A stretch of 64,000 nucleotides of DNA, taken from positions 4,574,195 to 4,638,194 of the forward strand of contig OZ012700.1 in the NCBI GenBank assembly GCA_963942565.1, read 5' to 3'. The stretch is from Maea johnstoni. Taxonomy: Eukaryota; Annelida; Polychaeta; Spionida; Magelonidae. Below the pieces are notes generated by a model. The model saw only the letters and a program-made list of their open reading frames with translations, had not been told where the DNA came from and made no database searches. Shown piece by piece: positions 1 through 13,312 of the stretch (the stretch's first letter is position 1; each line of letters opens with the position of its first letter). Made by a program: the position numbers and the translations under genes.

Positions 1-306
1 GACATACGAGCGAAGCACCTCGGCCTAAACTGAGGTAGGTGGACATAGGAGCGAAGCACCTCGGCCTAAACTGGGGTAGGTGAATATACGAGCTTAGCAC
101 CGGGGCCTTAACTGGGGTAGGTGGATATACGAGCTTAGCACCTAAGTAGCACCTAAGTAAGTAAGTAAGTAAGTAAACTGGGGTAGGTTGACCTACGAGT
201 GAAGCACCTTGGCCTTTACCGGGGCAGGTGGACATAGGAGCGAAGCACCTCAACCTAAACTGAGGTAGGTGGATATACGAGCTTAGCACCTAAGTAGCAC
301 CTATGA

Positions 307-337
<31 letters not shown>

Positions 338-357
338 AAAGTAAACTGGGGTAGGTT
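1..357 (+). repeat. First HOR, cut by the window edge
   Basis: Begins exactly at the first base of a B unit (B 1-41, C 42-82, D 83-123, E 124-189, A' 190-230, C' 231-271, E' 272-357). A is missing only because the window starts here. A' has two unusual changes (cctttaccggggcagg). Confidence 0.9.
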
Positions 358-715
358 GACCTACGAGCGAAGCACCTTGGCCTTAACGGGGGTAGGTGGA
401 CATACGAGCGAAGCACCTCGGCCTAAACTGAGGAAGGTGGACATAGGAGCGAAGCACCTCGGCCTAAACTGGGGTAGGTGAATATACGAGCTTAGCACCG
501 GGGCCTTAACTGGGGTAGGTGGATATACGAGCTTAGCACCTAAGTAGCACCTAAGTAGCACCTAAGTAAGTAAGTAAGTAAGTAAACTGGGGTAGGTTGA
601 CCTACGAGTGAAGCACCTTGGCCTTAACAGGGGTAGGTGGACATAGGAGCGAAGCACCTCAACCTAAACTGAGGTATGTGGATATACGAGCTTAGCACCT
701 AAGTAGCACCGATGA

Positions 716-746
<31 letters not shown>

Positions 747-1695
747 AAAGTAAACTGGGGTAGGTTGACCTACGAGCGAAGCACCTTGGCCTTAACGGGG
801 GTAGGTGGACATACGAGCGAAGCACCTCGGCCTAAACTGAGGTAGGTGGACATAGGAGCAAAGCACCTCGGCCTAAACTGGGGTAGGTGAATATACAAGC
901 TTAGCACCGGGGCCTTAACTGGGGTAGGTGGATATAGGAGCTTAGCACCTAAGTAGCACCTAAGTAAGTAAGTAAACTGGGGTAGGTTGACCTACAAGTG
1001 AAGCACCTTGGCCTTAACGGGGGTAGGTGGACATAGGAGCGAAGCACCTCGGCCTAAACTGGGGTAGGTGAATATACGAGCTTAGCACCGGGGCCTTAAC
1101 TGGGGTAGGTGGATATACGAGCTTAGCACCTAAGTAGCACCTTAGTAAGTAAGTAAAAAAAAAACTGCGGTAGGTTGACCTAGGAGTGAAGCACATTGGC
1201 CTTAACGGGGGTAGGTGGACATAGGAGCGAAGCACCTCTACCTAAACTGAGGTAGGTGGATATACGAGCTTAGCACCTAAGTAGCACCTATGAAAGTAAG
1301 TAAGTAAGTAAGTAAGTAAATAAGTAAGAAAGTAAACTGGGGTAGGTTGACCTACGAGTGAAGCACCTTGGCCTTAACGGGGGTAGGTGGACATACGAGC
1401 GAAGCACCTCGGCCTAAACTGAGGTAGGTGGACATAGGAGCGAAGCACCTCAGCCTAAACTGGGGTAGGTGAATATACGAGCTTAGCACCAGGGCCTTAA
1501 CTGGGGTAGGTGGATATACGAGCTTAGCACCTAAGTAGCACCTAAGTAAGTAAGTAAGAAAGTAAACTGCGGTAGGTTGACCTACGAGTGAAGCACCTTG
1601 GCCTTAACGGGGGTAGGTGGACATAGGAGCGAAGCACCTCAACCTAAACTGAGGTAGGTGGATATACAAGCTTAGCACCTAAGTAGCACCTATGA

Positions 1696-1726
<31 letters not shown>

Positions 1727-1788
1727 AAAGTAAACTGGGGTAGGTTGACCTACGAGCGAAGCACCTTGGCCTTAACGGGGGGTAGGTG

Positions 1789-1829
1789 GGCATACGAGCG
1801 AAGCACCTCAACCTAAACTGAGGTAGGTG
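1789..1829 (+). repeat. B/C' fusion unit
   Basis: A 41-mer with a B-like start (ggcatacgag) and the C' core and end (cacctcaacc). It lies between A and E', so C, D, E and A' are absent. The same fusion recurs at 4792-4832 and 9412-9452, so one event was later copied. Confidence 0.88.
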
Positions 1830-2265
1830 GATATACGAGCTTAGCACCTAAGTAGCACCTATGAAAGTAAGTAAGTAAGTAAGTAAGAAAGTAAACTGGG
1901 GTAGGTTGACCTACGAGCAAAGCACCTTGGCCTTAACGGGGGAAGGTGGACATACAAGCGAAGCACCTCAGCCTAAACTGAGGTAGGTGGACATAGGAGA
2001 GAAGCACCTCGGCCTAAACTAGGGTAGGTGAATATACGAGCTTAGCACCGGGGCCTTAACTAGGGTAGGTGGATATACAAGCTTAGCACCTAAGTAGCAC
2101 CTAAGTAGCACCTAAGTCAGTAAGTATGTAAGTAAACTGGGGTAGGTTGACCTACGATTGAAGCACCTTGGCCTTAACGGGGGTAGGTGGACATAGGAGC
2201 GAAGCACCTCAACCTAAACTGAGGTAGGTGGATATACGAGCTTAGCACCTAAGTAGCACCTATGA

Positions 2266-2296
<31 letters not shown>

Positions 2297-2439
2297 AAAG
2301 TAAACTGGGGTAGGTTGACCTACGAGCGAAGCACATTGGCCTTAACAGGGGTAGGTGGACATACGAGCGAAGCACCTCGGCCTAAACTGAGGTAGGTGGA
2401 CATAGGAGCGAAGCACCTCGGCCTAAACTGGAGTAGGTG

Positions 2440-2474
2440 AATATACGAGCTTAGCACCTAAGTAGCACCTATGA

Positions 2475-2513
<39 letters not shown>

Positions 2514-2548
2514 AGAGCGAAGCACCTCAGCCTAAACTGAGGTAGGTG
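2440..2548 (+). repeat. D/E' hybrid fused to B (deletion junction)
   Basis: A unit with a D-like start (aatatacgag) and an E' body whose GTAA tract passes straight into gagagcgaag of a B unit. The E' end, all of A and the start of B are missing. The junction is near 2513. Confidence 0.85.
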
Positions 2549-2737
2549 GACATAGGAGCGAAGCACCTCGGCCTAAACTGGGGTAGGTGAATATACGAGC
2601 TTAGCACCTAAATAGCACCTAAGTAAGTAAGTAAGAAAGTGAACTGCGGTAGGTTGACCTACGAGTGAAGCACCTTGGCCTTAACGGGGGTAGGTGGACA
2701 TAGGAGCATAGCACCTCAACCTAAACTGAGGTAGATG

Positions 2738-2772
2738 GATATACGAGCTTAGCACCTAAGTAGCACCTATGA

Positions 2773-2807
<35 letters not shown>

Positions 2808-2842
2808 AGAGCGAAGCACCTCAGCCTAAACTGAGGTAGGTG
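2738..2842 (+). repeat. E'-to-B deletion junction, second copy
   Basis: The GTAA tract runs into gagagcgaag at 2807. It is the same breakpoint as at 2513, 294 bp upstream, so one rearranged unit was copied locally. Confidence 0.87.
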
Positions 2843-3111
2843 GACATAGGAGCGAAGCACCTCGGCCTAAACTGGGGTAGGTGAATATACGAGCTTAGCA
2901 TCGGGGCCTTAACTGGGGTAGGTGGATATGAGAGCTTAGCACCTAAGTAGCACCTAAGTAAGTAAGTAAGTAAGTAAGTAAACTGGGGTAGGTTGACCTA
3001 CGAGTGAAGCACCTTGGCCTTAACGGGGGTAGGTGGACTTAGGAGCGAAGCACCTCAACCTAAACTGAGGTAGGTGGATATACGAGCTTAGCACCTAAGT
3101 AGCACCTATGA

Positions 3112-3143
<32 letters not shown>

Positions 3144-4599
3144 GAGAAAGTAAACTGGGGTAGGTTGACCTACGAGCAAAGCACCTTGGCCTTAACGGGG
3201 GTAGGTGGACATACGAACGAAGCACCTCGGCCTAAACTGAGGTAGGTGGACATAGGAGCGAAGCACCTCGGCCTAAACTGGGGTAGGTGAATATACGAGC
3301 TTAGCACCGGGGCTTTAACTGGGGTAGGTGGATATACGAGCTTAGCACCTAAGTAGCACCTAAGTAAGTAAGTAAGAAAGTAAACTGTGGTAGGTTGACC
3401 TACGAGTGAAGCACCTTGGCCTTAACGGGGGTAGGTGGACATAGGAGCGAAGCACCTCAACCTAAACTGAGGTAGGTGGAAATACGAGCTTAGCACCTAA
3501 GTAGCACCTATGAAAGTAAGTAGGTAAGTAAGTAAGTAAGTAAGTAAGAAAGTAAACTGGGGTAGGTTGACCTACGAGCGAAGCACCTTGGCCTTAACGG
3601 GGGTAGGTGGACATACGAGCGAAGCACCTCGGCCTAAACTGAGGTAGGTGGACATAGGAACAAAGCACCTCGGCCTAAACTGGGGTAGGTGAATATACGA
3701 GCTTAGCACCGGGGCCTTAACTGGGGTAGGTGGATATACGAGCTTAGCACCTAAGTAGCACCTAAGTAAGTAAGTAAGTAAGTAAACTGGGGTAGGTTGA
3801 CCTACAAGTGAAGCACCTTGGCCTTAACGGGGGTAGGTGGACATAGGAGCGAAGCACCTCAACCTAAACTGAGGTAGGTGGATATACGAGCTTAGCACCT
3901 AAGTAGCACCTATGAAAGTAAGTAAGTAAGTAAGAAAGTAAACTGGGGTAGGTTGACCTACGAGCGAAGCACCTTGGCCTTAACGGGGGTAGGTGGACAT
4001 ACGAGCGAAGCACCTCGGCCTAAACTGAGGTAGGTGGACAAAGGAGACAAGCACCTCGGCCTAAACTGGGGTAGGTGAATATACAAGCTTAGCACCGGGG
4101 CCTTAACTGGGGTAGGTGGATATACAAGCTTAGCACCTAAGTAGCACCTAAGTAATTAATTAAGTAAGTAAACTGGGGAAGGTTGACCTACGAGTGAAGC
4201 ACCTTGGCCTTAATGGGGGTAGGTGGACATAGGAGCGAAGCACCTCAACCTAAACTGAGGTAGGTGGATATACGAGCTTAGCACCTAAGTAGCACCTATG
4301 AAAGTAAGTAAGTAAGTAAGTAAGTAAGAAAGTAAACTGGGGTAGGTTGACCTATGAGCAAAGCACCTTGGCCTTAACGGGGGTAGGTGGACATACGAGC
4401 GAAGCACCTCGGCCTAAACTGAGGTAGGTGGACATAGGAGCGAAGCACCTCGGCCTAAACTGGGGTAGGTGAATATACGAGCTTAGCACCGGGGCCTTAA
4501 CTGGGGTAGGTGGATATACGAGCTTAGCACCTAAGTAGCACCTAAGTAAGTAAGTAAGAAAGTAAACTGCGGTAGGTTGACCTAGGAGTGAAGCACATT

Positions 4600-4695
4600 G
4601 GCCTTAACGGGGGTAGGTGGACATAGGAGCGAAGCACCTCAACCTAAACTGAGGTAGGTGGATATACGAGCTTAGCACCTAAGTAGCACCTATGA

Positions 4696-4730
<35 letters not shown>

Positions 4731-5330
4731 AAAGTAAACTGGGGTAGGTTGACCTACGAGCGAAGCACCTTGGCCTTAACGGGGGTAGGTGGGCATACGA
4801 GCGAAGCACCTCAACCTAAACTGAGGTAGGTGGATATACGAGCTTAGCACCTAAGTAACACCTATGAAAGTAAGTAAGTAAGTAAGTAAGAAAGTAAACT
4901 GGGGTAGGTTGACCTACGAGCAAAGCACCTTGGCCTTAAAGGGGGTAGGTGGACATACGAGCGAAGCACCTCGGCCTAAACTGAGGTAGGTGGACATAGG
5001 AGCGAAGCACCTCGGCCTAAACTGGGGTAGGTGAATATACAAGCTTAGCACAGGGGCCTTAACTGGGGTAGGTGGATATACGAGCTTAGCACCTAAGTAG
5101 CACCTAAGTAGCACCTAAGTCAGTAAGTAAGTAAGTAAACTGGGGTAGGTTGACCTACGAGTGAAGCACCTTGGCCTTAATGGGGGTAGGTGGACATAGG
5201 AGCGAAGCACCTCAACCTAAATTGAGGTAGGTGGATATACGAGCTTAGCACCTAAGTAGCACCTATGAAGGTAAGTAAGTAAGTAAGTAAGAAAGTAAAC
5301 TGGGGTAGGTTGACCTACGAGCGAAGCACC
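4600..5330 (+). repeat. Duplicated segment, copy 1 (spacing 4620)
   Basis: Matches about 9225-9950 with very few differences. It includes the B/C' fusion, taacacctatg, a triple 11-mer and gaaggtaagt. Ends are approximate. Confidence 0.82.
4792..4832 (+). repeat. B/C' fusion unit, second copy
   Basis: Same junction as at 1789, 3003 bp downstream. It is followed by an E' with the rare variant taacacctatg, shared with the copy at 9412. Confidence 0.88.
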
Positions 5331-5672
5331 TTGGCCTAAACGGGGGTAGGTGGACATACGAACGAAGCACCTCGGCCTAAACTGAGGTAGGTGGACATAG
5401 GAGCGAAGCACCTCGGCCTAAACTGGGGTAGGTGGATATACGAGCTTAGCACCTAAGTAGCACCTAAGTAAGTAAGTAAGAAAGTAAACTGCGGTAGGTT
5501 GACCTACGAGTGAAGCACCTTGGCCTTAAGGGGGGTAGGTGGACATAGGAGCGAAGCACCTCAACCTAAACTGAGGTAGGTGGATATACGAGCTTAGCAC
5601 CTAAGTAGCACCTATGAAAGTAAGTAGGTAAGTAAGTAAGTAAGTAAGTAAGAAAGTAAACTGGGGTAGGTT

Positions 5673-6133
5673 GACCTACGAGCGAAGCACCTTGGCCTTA
5701 ACGGGGGGTAGGTGGACATACGAGCGAAGCACCCCGGCCTAAACTGAGGTAGGTGGACATAGGAGCGAAGCACCATGGCCTAAACTGGGGTAGGTGAATA
5801 TACGAGCTTAGCATCGGGGCCTTAACTGGGGTAGGTGGATATACGAGCTTAGCACCTAAGTAGCACCTAAGTAAGTAAGTAAGTAAGTAAACTGGGGTAG
5901 GTTGACCTACGAGCGAAGCACCTTGGCCTTAACGGGGGTAGGTGGACATACGAGCGAAGCACCCCGGCCTAAACTGAGGTAGGTGGACATAGGAGCGAAG
6001 CACCATGGCCTAAACTGGGGTAGGTGAATATACGAGCTTAGCATCGGGGCCTTAACTGGGGTAGGTGGATATACGAGCTTAGCACCTAAGTAGCACCTAA
6101 GTAAGTAAGTAAGTAAGTAACCTGGGGTAGGTT
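5673..6133 (+). repeat. Doubled long half (ABCDE-ABCDE)
   Basis: Two long halves (5673-5903 and 5904-6133) follow each other without a short half between. Both carry accccggcct and caccatggcc. The second ends with the rare gtaacctgggg. Identical doublets lie at 7520-7980, 11083-11543 and 17405-17865, so the doublet formed once and was then copied three times with larger blocks. Confidence 0.9.
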
Positions 6134-6648
6134 GACCTACGAGTGAAGCACCTTGGCCTTAACGGGGGTAGGTGGACATAGGAGCGAAGCACCTCAACCT
6201 TAACTGAGGTAGGTGGATATACGAGCTTAGCACCTAAGTAGCACCTATGAAAGTAAGTAAGTAAGTAAGTAAGTAAGAAAGTAAACTGGGGTAGGTTGAC
6301 CTACGAGTGAAGCACCTTGGCCTTAACGGGGGTAGGTGGACATACGAGCGAAGCACCTCGGCCTAAACTGAGGTAGGTGGACATAGGAGCGAAGCACCTC
6401 GGCCTAAACTGGGGTAGGTGAATATACGAGCTTAGCACCGGGGCCTTAACTGGGGTAGGTGGATATACGAGCTTAGCACCTAAGTAGCACCTAAGTAAGT
6501 AAGTAAGTAAGTAAGTAAACTGGGGTAGGTTGACCTACGAGTGAAGCACCTTGGCCTTAACGGGGGTAGGTGGACATAGGAGCGAAGCACCTCAACCTAA
6601 ACTGAGGTAGGTGGATATACAAGCTTAGCACCTAAGTAGCACCTATGA

Positions 6649-6687
<39 letters not shown>

Positions 6688-6909
6688 AAAGTAAACTGGG
6701 GTAGGTTGACCTACGAGCGAAGCACCTTGGCCTTAATGGGGTTAGGTGGACATACGAGCGAAGCACCTCGGCCTAAACTGAGGTAGGTGGACATAGGAGC
6801 GAAGCACCTCAGCCTAAACTGGGGTAGGTGAATATACGAGCTTAGCACTGGGGCCTTAACTGGGGTAGGTGGATATACGAGCTTAGCACCTAAGTAGCAC
6901 CTAAGTAAG

Positions 6910-7054
6910 TAAGTAAGTAAGTAAACTGGGGTAGGTTGACCTACGAGTGAAGCACCTTGGCCTTAACGGGGGTAGGTGGACTTAGGAGCGAAGCACCTCA
7001 ACCTAAACTGAGGTAGGTGGATATACGAGCTTAGCACCTAAGTAGCACCTATGA

Positions 7055-7094
<40 letters not shown>

Positions 7095-8495
7095 GAGAAA
7101 GTAAACTGGGGTAGGTTGACCTACGAGCGAAGCACCTTGGCCTTAACGGGGGTAGGTGGACATACGAACGAAGCACCTCGGCCTAAACTGAGGTAGGTGG
7201 ACATAGGAGCGAAGCACCTCGGCCTAAACTGGGGTAGGTGAATATACAAGCTTAGCACCAGGGCCTTAACTGGGGTAGGTGGATATACGAGCTTAGCACC
7301 TAAGTAGCACCTAAGTAAGTAAGTAAGAAAGTAAACTGCGGTAGGTTGACCTACGAGTGAAGCACCTTGGCCTTAAGGGGGGTAGGTGGACATAGGAGCG
7401 AAGCACCTCAACCTAAACTGAGGTAGGTGGATATACGAGCTTAGCACCTAAGTAGCACCTATGAAAGTAAGTAGGTAAGTAAGTAAGTAAGTAAGTAAGA
7501 AAGTAAACTGGGGTAGGTTGACCTACGAGCGAAGCACCTTGGCCTTAACGGGGGGTAGGTGGACATACGAGCGAAGCACCCCGGCCTAAACTGAGGTAGG
7601 TGGACATAGGAGCGAAGCACCATGGCCTAAACTGGGGTAGGTGAATATACGAGCTTAGCATCGGGGCCTTAACTGGGGTAGGTGGATATACGAGCTTAGC
7701 ACCTAAGTAGCACCTAAGTAAGTAAGTAAGTAAGTAAACTGGGGTAGGTTGACCTACGAGCGAAGCACCTTGGCCTTAACGGGGGTAGGTGGACATACGA
7801 GCGAAGCACCCCGGCCTAAACTGAGGTAGGTGGACATAGGAGCGAAGCACCATGGCCTAAACTGGGGTAGGTGAATATACGAGCTTAGCATCGGGGCCTT
7901 AACTGGGGTAGGTGGATATACGAGCTTAGCACCTAAGTAGCACCTAAGTAAGTAAGTAAGTAAGTAACCTGGGGTAGGTTGACCTACGAGTGAAGCACCT
8001 TGGCCTTAACGGGGGTAGGTGGACATAGGAGCGAAGCACCTCAACCTTAACTGAGGTAGGTGGATATACGAGCTTAGCACCTAAGTAGAACCTATGAAAG
8101 TAAGTAAGTAAGTAAGTAAGTAAGAAAGTAAACTGGGGTAGGTTGACCTACGAGTGAAGCACCTTGGCCTTAACGGGGGTAGGTGGACATACGAGCGAAG
8201 CACCTCGGCCTAAACTGAGGTAGGTGGACATAGGAGCGAAGCACCTCGGCCTAAACTGGGGTAGGTGAATATACGAGCTTAGCACCGGGGCCTTAACTGG
8301 GGTAGGTGGATATACGAGCTTAGCACCTAAGTAGCACCTAAGTAAGTAAGTAAGTAAGTAAGTAAACTGGGGTAGGTTGACCTACGAGTGAAGCACCTTG
8401 GCCTTAACGGGGGTAGGTGGACATAGGAGCGAAGCACCTCAACCTAAACTGAGGTAGGTGGATATACAAGCTTAGCACCTAAGTAGCACCTATGA

Positions 8496-8530
<35 letters not shown>

Positions 8531-8906
8531 AAAGTAAACTGGGGTAGGTTGACCTACGAGCGAAGCACCTTGGCCTTAATGGGGTTAGGTGGACATACGA
8601 GCGAAGCACCTCGGCCTAAACTGAGGTAGGTGGACATAGGAGCGAAGCACCTCAGCCTAAACTGGGGTAGGTGAATATACGAGCTTAGCACTGGGGCCTT
8701 AACTGGGGTAGGTGGATATACGAGCTTAGCACCTAAGTAGCACCTAAGTAAGTAAGTAAGTAAGTAAACTGGGGTAGGTTGACCTACGAGTGAAGCACCT
8801 TGGCCTTAACGGGGGTAGGTGGACATAGGAGCGAAGCACCTCAACCTAAACTGAGGTAGGTGGATATACGAGCTTAGCACCTAAGTAGCACCTATGAAAG
8901 TAAGTA

Positions 8907-8948
<42 letters not shown>

Positions 8949-9300
8949 AAAGTAAACTGGGGTAGGTTGACCTACAAGCAAAGCACCTTGGCCTTAACGG
9001 GGATAGGTGGACATACGAGCGAAGCACCTCGGCCTAAACTGAGGTAGGTGGACATAGGAGCGAAGCACCTCGGCCTAAACTGGGGTAGGTGAATATACAA
9101 GCTTAGCACCGGGGCCTTAACTGGGGTAGGTGGATATACGAGCTTAGCACCTAAGTAGCACCTAAGTAAGTAAGTAAGTAAGTAAACTGGGGTAGGTTGA
9201 CCTACGAGTGAAGCACCTTGGCCTTAACAGGGGTAGGTGGACATAGGAGCGAAGCACCTCAACCTAAACTGAGGTAGGTGGATATACGAGCTTAGCACCT
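6910..9300 (+). repeat. Duplicated block, copy 1 (spacing about 3563)
   Basis: Matches about 10477-12863. Shared markers are gtggacttagg (6976, 10543), gtgagaaag, accccggcct, aatggggttagg, gtaagtatgtaag and acggggatagg. Spacing shifts by 4 bp at one GTAA tract. Confidence 0.85.
7520..7980 (+). repeat. Doubled long half, copy 2
   Basis: Exactly 1847 bp after the copy at 5673, with the same markers. Confidence 0.9.
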
Positions 9301-9315
9301 AAGTAGCACCTATGA

Positions 9316-9350
<35 letters not shown>

Positions 9351-9950
9351 AAAGTAAACTGGGGTAGGTTGACCTACGAGCGAAGCACCTTGGCCTTAAC
9401 GGGGGTAGGTGGGCATACGAGCGAAGCACCTCAACCTAAACTGAGGTAGGTGGATATACGAGCTTAGCACCTAAGTAACACCTATGAAAGTAAGTAAGTA
9501 AGTAAGTAAGAAAGTAAACTGGGGTAGGTTGACCTACGAGCAAAGCACCTTGGCCTTAAAGGGGGTAGGTGGACATACGAGCGAAGCACCTCGGCCTAAA
9601 CTGAGGTAGGTGGACCTAGGAGCGAAGCACCTCGGCCTAAACTGGGGTAGGTGAATATACAAGCTTAGCACAGGGGCCTTAACTGGGGTAGGTGGATATA
9701 CGAGCTTAGCACCTAAGTAGCACCTAAGTAGCACCTAAGTCAGTAAGTAAGTAAGTAAACTGGGGTAGGTTGACCTACGAGTGAAGCACCTTGGCCTTAA
9801 TGGGGGTAGGTGGACATAGGAGCGAAGCACCTCAACCTAAATTGAGGTAGGTGGATATACGAGCTTAGCACCTAAGTAGCACCTATGAAGGTAAGTAAGT
9901 AAGTAAGTAAGAAAGTAAACTGGGGTAGGTTGACCTACGAGCGAAGCACC
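9225..9950 (+). repeat. Duplicated segment, copy 2 (spacing 4620)
   Basis: Partner of about 4600-5330. A difference inside is gtggacctagg near 9615 where copy 1 has gtggacatagg. Confidence 0.82.
9412..9452 (+). repeat. B/C' fusion unit, third copy
   Basis: Spaced 4620 bp from the copy at 4792, inside a duplicated segment of about 0.7 kb (about 4600-5330 and 9225-9950). Confidence 0.88.
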
Positions 9951-10243
9951 TTGGCCTTAACAGGGGTAGGTGGACATACGAGCGAAGCACCTCGGCCTAA
10001 ACTGAGGTAGGTGGACATAGGAGCGAAGCACCTCGGCCTAAACTGGGGTAGGTGAATATACAAGCTTAGCACCGGGGCCTTAACTGGGGTAGGTGGATAT
10101 ATGAGCTTAGCACCTAAATAGCACCTAAGTAAGTAAGTAAGAAAGTAAACTGCGGTAGGTTGACCTACGAGTTAAGCACCTTGGCCTTAACGGGGGTAGG
10201 TGGACATAGGAGCGAAGCACCTCAACCTAAACTGAGGTAGGTG

Positions 10244-10278
10244 GATATATGAGCTTAGCACCTAAGTAGCACCTATGA

Positions 10279-10317
<39 letters not shown>

Positions 10318-10352
10318 AGAGCGAAGCACCTCAGCCTAAACTGAGGTAGGTG
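10244..10352 (+). repeat. E'-to-B deletion junction, third copy
   Basis: Breakpoint at 10317, 7510 bp from the copy at 2807. Flanking units share the rare variants gatatgagagc and gtggacttagg, which supports descent from one event. Confidence 0.87.
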
Positions 10353-10476
10353 GACATAGGAGCGAAGCACCTCGGCCTAAACTGGGGTAGGTGAATATAC
10401 GAGCTTAGCATCGGGGCCTTAACTGGGGTAGGTGGATATGAGAGCTTAGCACCTAAGTAGCACCTAAGTAAGTAAG

Positions 10477-10621
10477 TAAGTAAGTAAGTAAACTGGGGTA
10501 GGTTGACCTACGAGTGAAGCACCTTGGCCTTAACGGGGGTAGGTGGACTTAGGAGCGAAGCACCTCAACCTAAACTGAGGTAGGTGGATATACGAGCTTA
10601 GCACCTAAGTAGCACCTATGA

Positions 10622-10657
<36 letters not shown>

Positions 10658-12058
10658 GAGAAAGTAAACTGGGGTAGGTTGACCTACGAGCGAAGCACCT
10701 TGGCCTTAACGGGGGTAGGTGGACATACGAACGAAGCACCTCGGCCTAAACTGAGGTAGGTGGACATAGGAGCGAAGCACCTCGGCCTAAACTGGGGTAG
10801 GTGAATATACAAGCTTAGCACCAGGGCCTTAACTGGGGTAGGTGGATATACGAGCTTAGCACCTAAGTAGCACCTAAGTAAGTAAGTAAGAAAGTAAACT
10901 GCGGTAGGTTGACCTACGAGTGAAGCACCTTGGCCTTAACGGGGGTAGGTGGACATAGGAGCGAAGCACCTCAACCTAAACTGAGGTAGGTGGATATACG
11001 AGCTTAGCACCTAAGTAGCACCTATGAAAGTAAGTAGGTAAGTAAGTAAGTAAGTAAGTAAGAAAGTAAACTGGGGTAGGTTGACCTACGAGCGAAGCAC
11101 CTTGGCCTTAACGGGGGGTAGGTGGACATACGAGCGAAGCACCCCGGCCTAAACTGAGGTAGGTGGACATAGGAGCGAAGCACCATGGCCTAAACTGGGG
11201 TAGGTGAATATACGAGCTTAGCATCGGGGCCTTAACTGGGGTAGGTGGATATACGAGCTTAGCACCTAAGTAGCACCTAAGTAAGTAAGTAAGTAAGTAA
11301 ACTGGGGTAGGTTGACCTACGAGCGAAGCACCTTGGCCTTAACGGGGGTAGGTGGACATACGAGCGAAGCACCCCGGCCTAAACTGAGGTAGGTGGACAT
11401 AGGAGCGAAGCACCATGGCCTAAACTGGGGTAGGTGAATATACGAGCTTAGCATCGGGGCCTTAACTGGGGTAGGTGGATATACGAGCTTAGCACCTAAG
11501 TAGCACCTAAGTAAGTAAGTAAGTAAGTAACCTGGGGTAGGTTGACCTACGAGTGAAGCACCTTGGCCTTAACGGGGGTAGGTGGACATAGGAGCGAAGC
11601 ACCTCAACCTTAACTGAGGTAGGTGGATATACGAGCTTAGCACCTAAGTAGCACCTATGAAAGTAAGTAAGTAAGTAAGTAAGTAAGAAAGTAAACTGGG
11701 GTAGGTTGACCTACGAGTGAAGCACCTTGGCCTTAACGGGGGTAGGTGGACATACGAGCGAAGCACCTCGGCCTAAACTGAGGTAGGTGGACATAGGAGC
11801 GAAGCACCTCGGCCTAAACTGGGGTAGGTGAATATACGAGCTTAGCACCGGGGCCTTAACTGGGGTAGGTGGATATACGAGCTTAGCACCTAAGTAGCAC
11901 CTAAGTAAGTAAGTAAGTAAGTAAGTAAACTGGGGTAGGTTGACCTACGAGTGAAGCACCTTGGCCTTAACGGGGGTAGGTGGACATAGGAGCGAAGCAC
12001 CTCAACCTAAACTGAGGTAGGTGGATATACAAGCTTAGCACCTAAGTAGCACCTATGA

Positions 12059-12097
<39 letters not shown>

Positions 12098-12473
12098 AAA
12101 GTAAACTGGGGTAGGTTGACCTACAAGCGAAGCACCTTGGCCTTAATGGGGTTAGGTGGACATACGAGCGAAGCACCTCGGCCTAAACTGAGGTAGGTGG
12201 ACATAGGAGCGAAGCACCTCAGCCTAAACTGGGGTAGGTGAATATACGAGCTTAGCACTGGGGCCTTAACTGGGGTAGGTGGATATACGAGCTTAGCACC
12301 TAAGTAGCACCTAAGTAAGTAAGTAAGTAAGTAAACTGGGGTAGGTTGACCTACGAGTGAAGCACCTTGGCCTTAACGGGGGTAGGTGGACATAGGAGCG
12401 AAGCACCTCAACCTAAACTGAGGTAGGTGGATATACGAGCTTAGCACCTAAGTAGCACCTATGAAAGTAAGTA

Positions 12474-12515
<42 letters not shown>

Positions 12516-12863
12516 AAAGTAAACTGGGGTAGGTTGACCTACAAGCAAAGCACCTTGGCCTTAACGGGGATAGGTGGACATACGAGCGAAGCACCTCGGC
12601 CTAAACTGAGGTAGGTGGACATAGGAGCGAAGCACCTCGGCCTAAACTGGGGTAGGTGAATATACAAGCTTAGCACCGGGGCCTTAACTGGGGTAGGTGG
12701 ATATACGAGCTTAGCACCTAAGTAGCACCTAAGTAAGTAAGTAAGTAAGTAAACTGGGGTAGGTTGACCTACGAGTGAAGCACCTTGGCCTTAACAGGGG
12801 TAGGTGGACATAGGAGCGAAGCACCTCAACCTAAACTGAGGTAGGTGGATATACGAGCTTAGC
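10477..12863 (+). repeat. Duplicated block, copy 2 (spacing about 3563)
   Basis: Partner of about 6910-9300. It overlaps the left part of the 6.3-kb macro-unit that starts near 10940, so this copy existed before the larger duplication. Confidence 0.85.
11083..11543 (+). repeat. Doubled long half, copy 3
   Basis: 3563 bp after the copy at 7520, with the same markers. Confidence 0.9.
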
Positions 12864-12882
12864 ACCTAAGTAGCACATATGA

Positions 12883-12913
<31 letters not shown>

Positions 12914-13280
12914 AAAGTAAACTGGGGTAGGTTGACCTACGAGCGAAGCACCTTGGCCTTAACGGGGGTAGGTGGACATACGAGCGAAACACCTCGGCCT
13001 AAACTGAGGTAGGTGGACATGGGAGCGAAGCACCTCGGCCTAAACTGGGGTAGGTGAATATACGAGCTTAGCACCGGGGCCTTAACTGGGGTAGTTGGAT
13101 ATACGAGCTTAGCACCTAAGTAGCACCTAAGTAAGTAAGTAAGTAAGTAAACTGGGGTAGGTTGACCTACAAGTGAAGCACCTTGGCCTTAACGGGGGAA
13201 GGTGGACATAGGAGCGAAGCACCTCAACCTAAACTGAGGTAGGTGGATATACGAGCTTAGCACCTAAGTAGCACCTATGA

Positions 13281-13312
<32 letters not shown>

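Larger units (their letters stand above)
5350..8830 (+). repeat. Tandem block duplication, period 1847 bp
   Basis: Rare markers recur exactly 1847 bp apart: accccggcct at 5731 and 7578, the doubled long half at 5673 and 7520, and also gtaacctgggg, aatggggttagg and gcactgggg. At the left edge the spacing is 1806 bp because copy 1 lacks one 41-bp D unit near 5420. Confidence 0.9.

Noticed and set aside
1141-1165. Run of A after a GTAA tract (gtaaaaaaaaaact) as a retroposon tail or polyadenylation signal
   Set aside because: It sits exactly where E normally reads gtaagtaaact and is a local change of one E unit. There is no flanking target duplication or foreign sequence.
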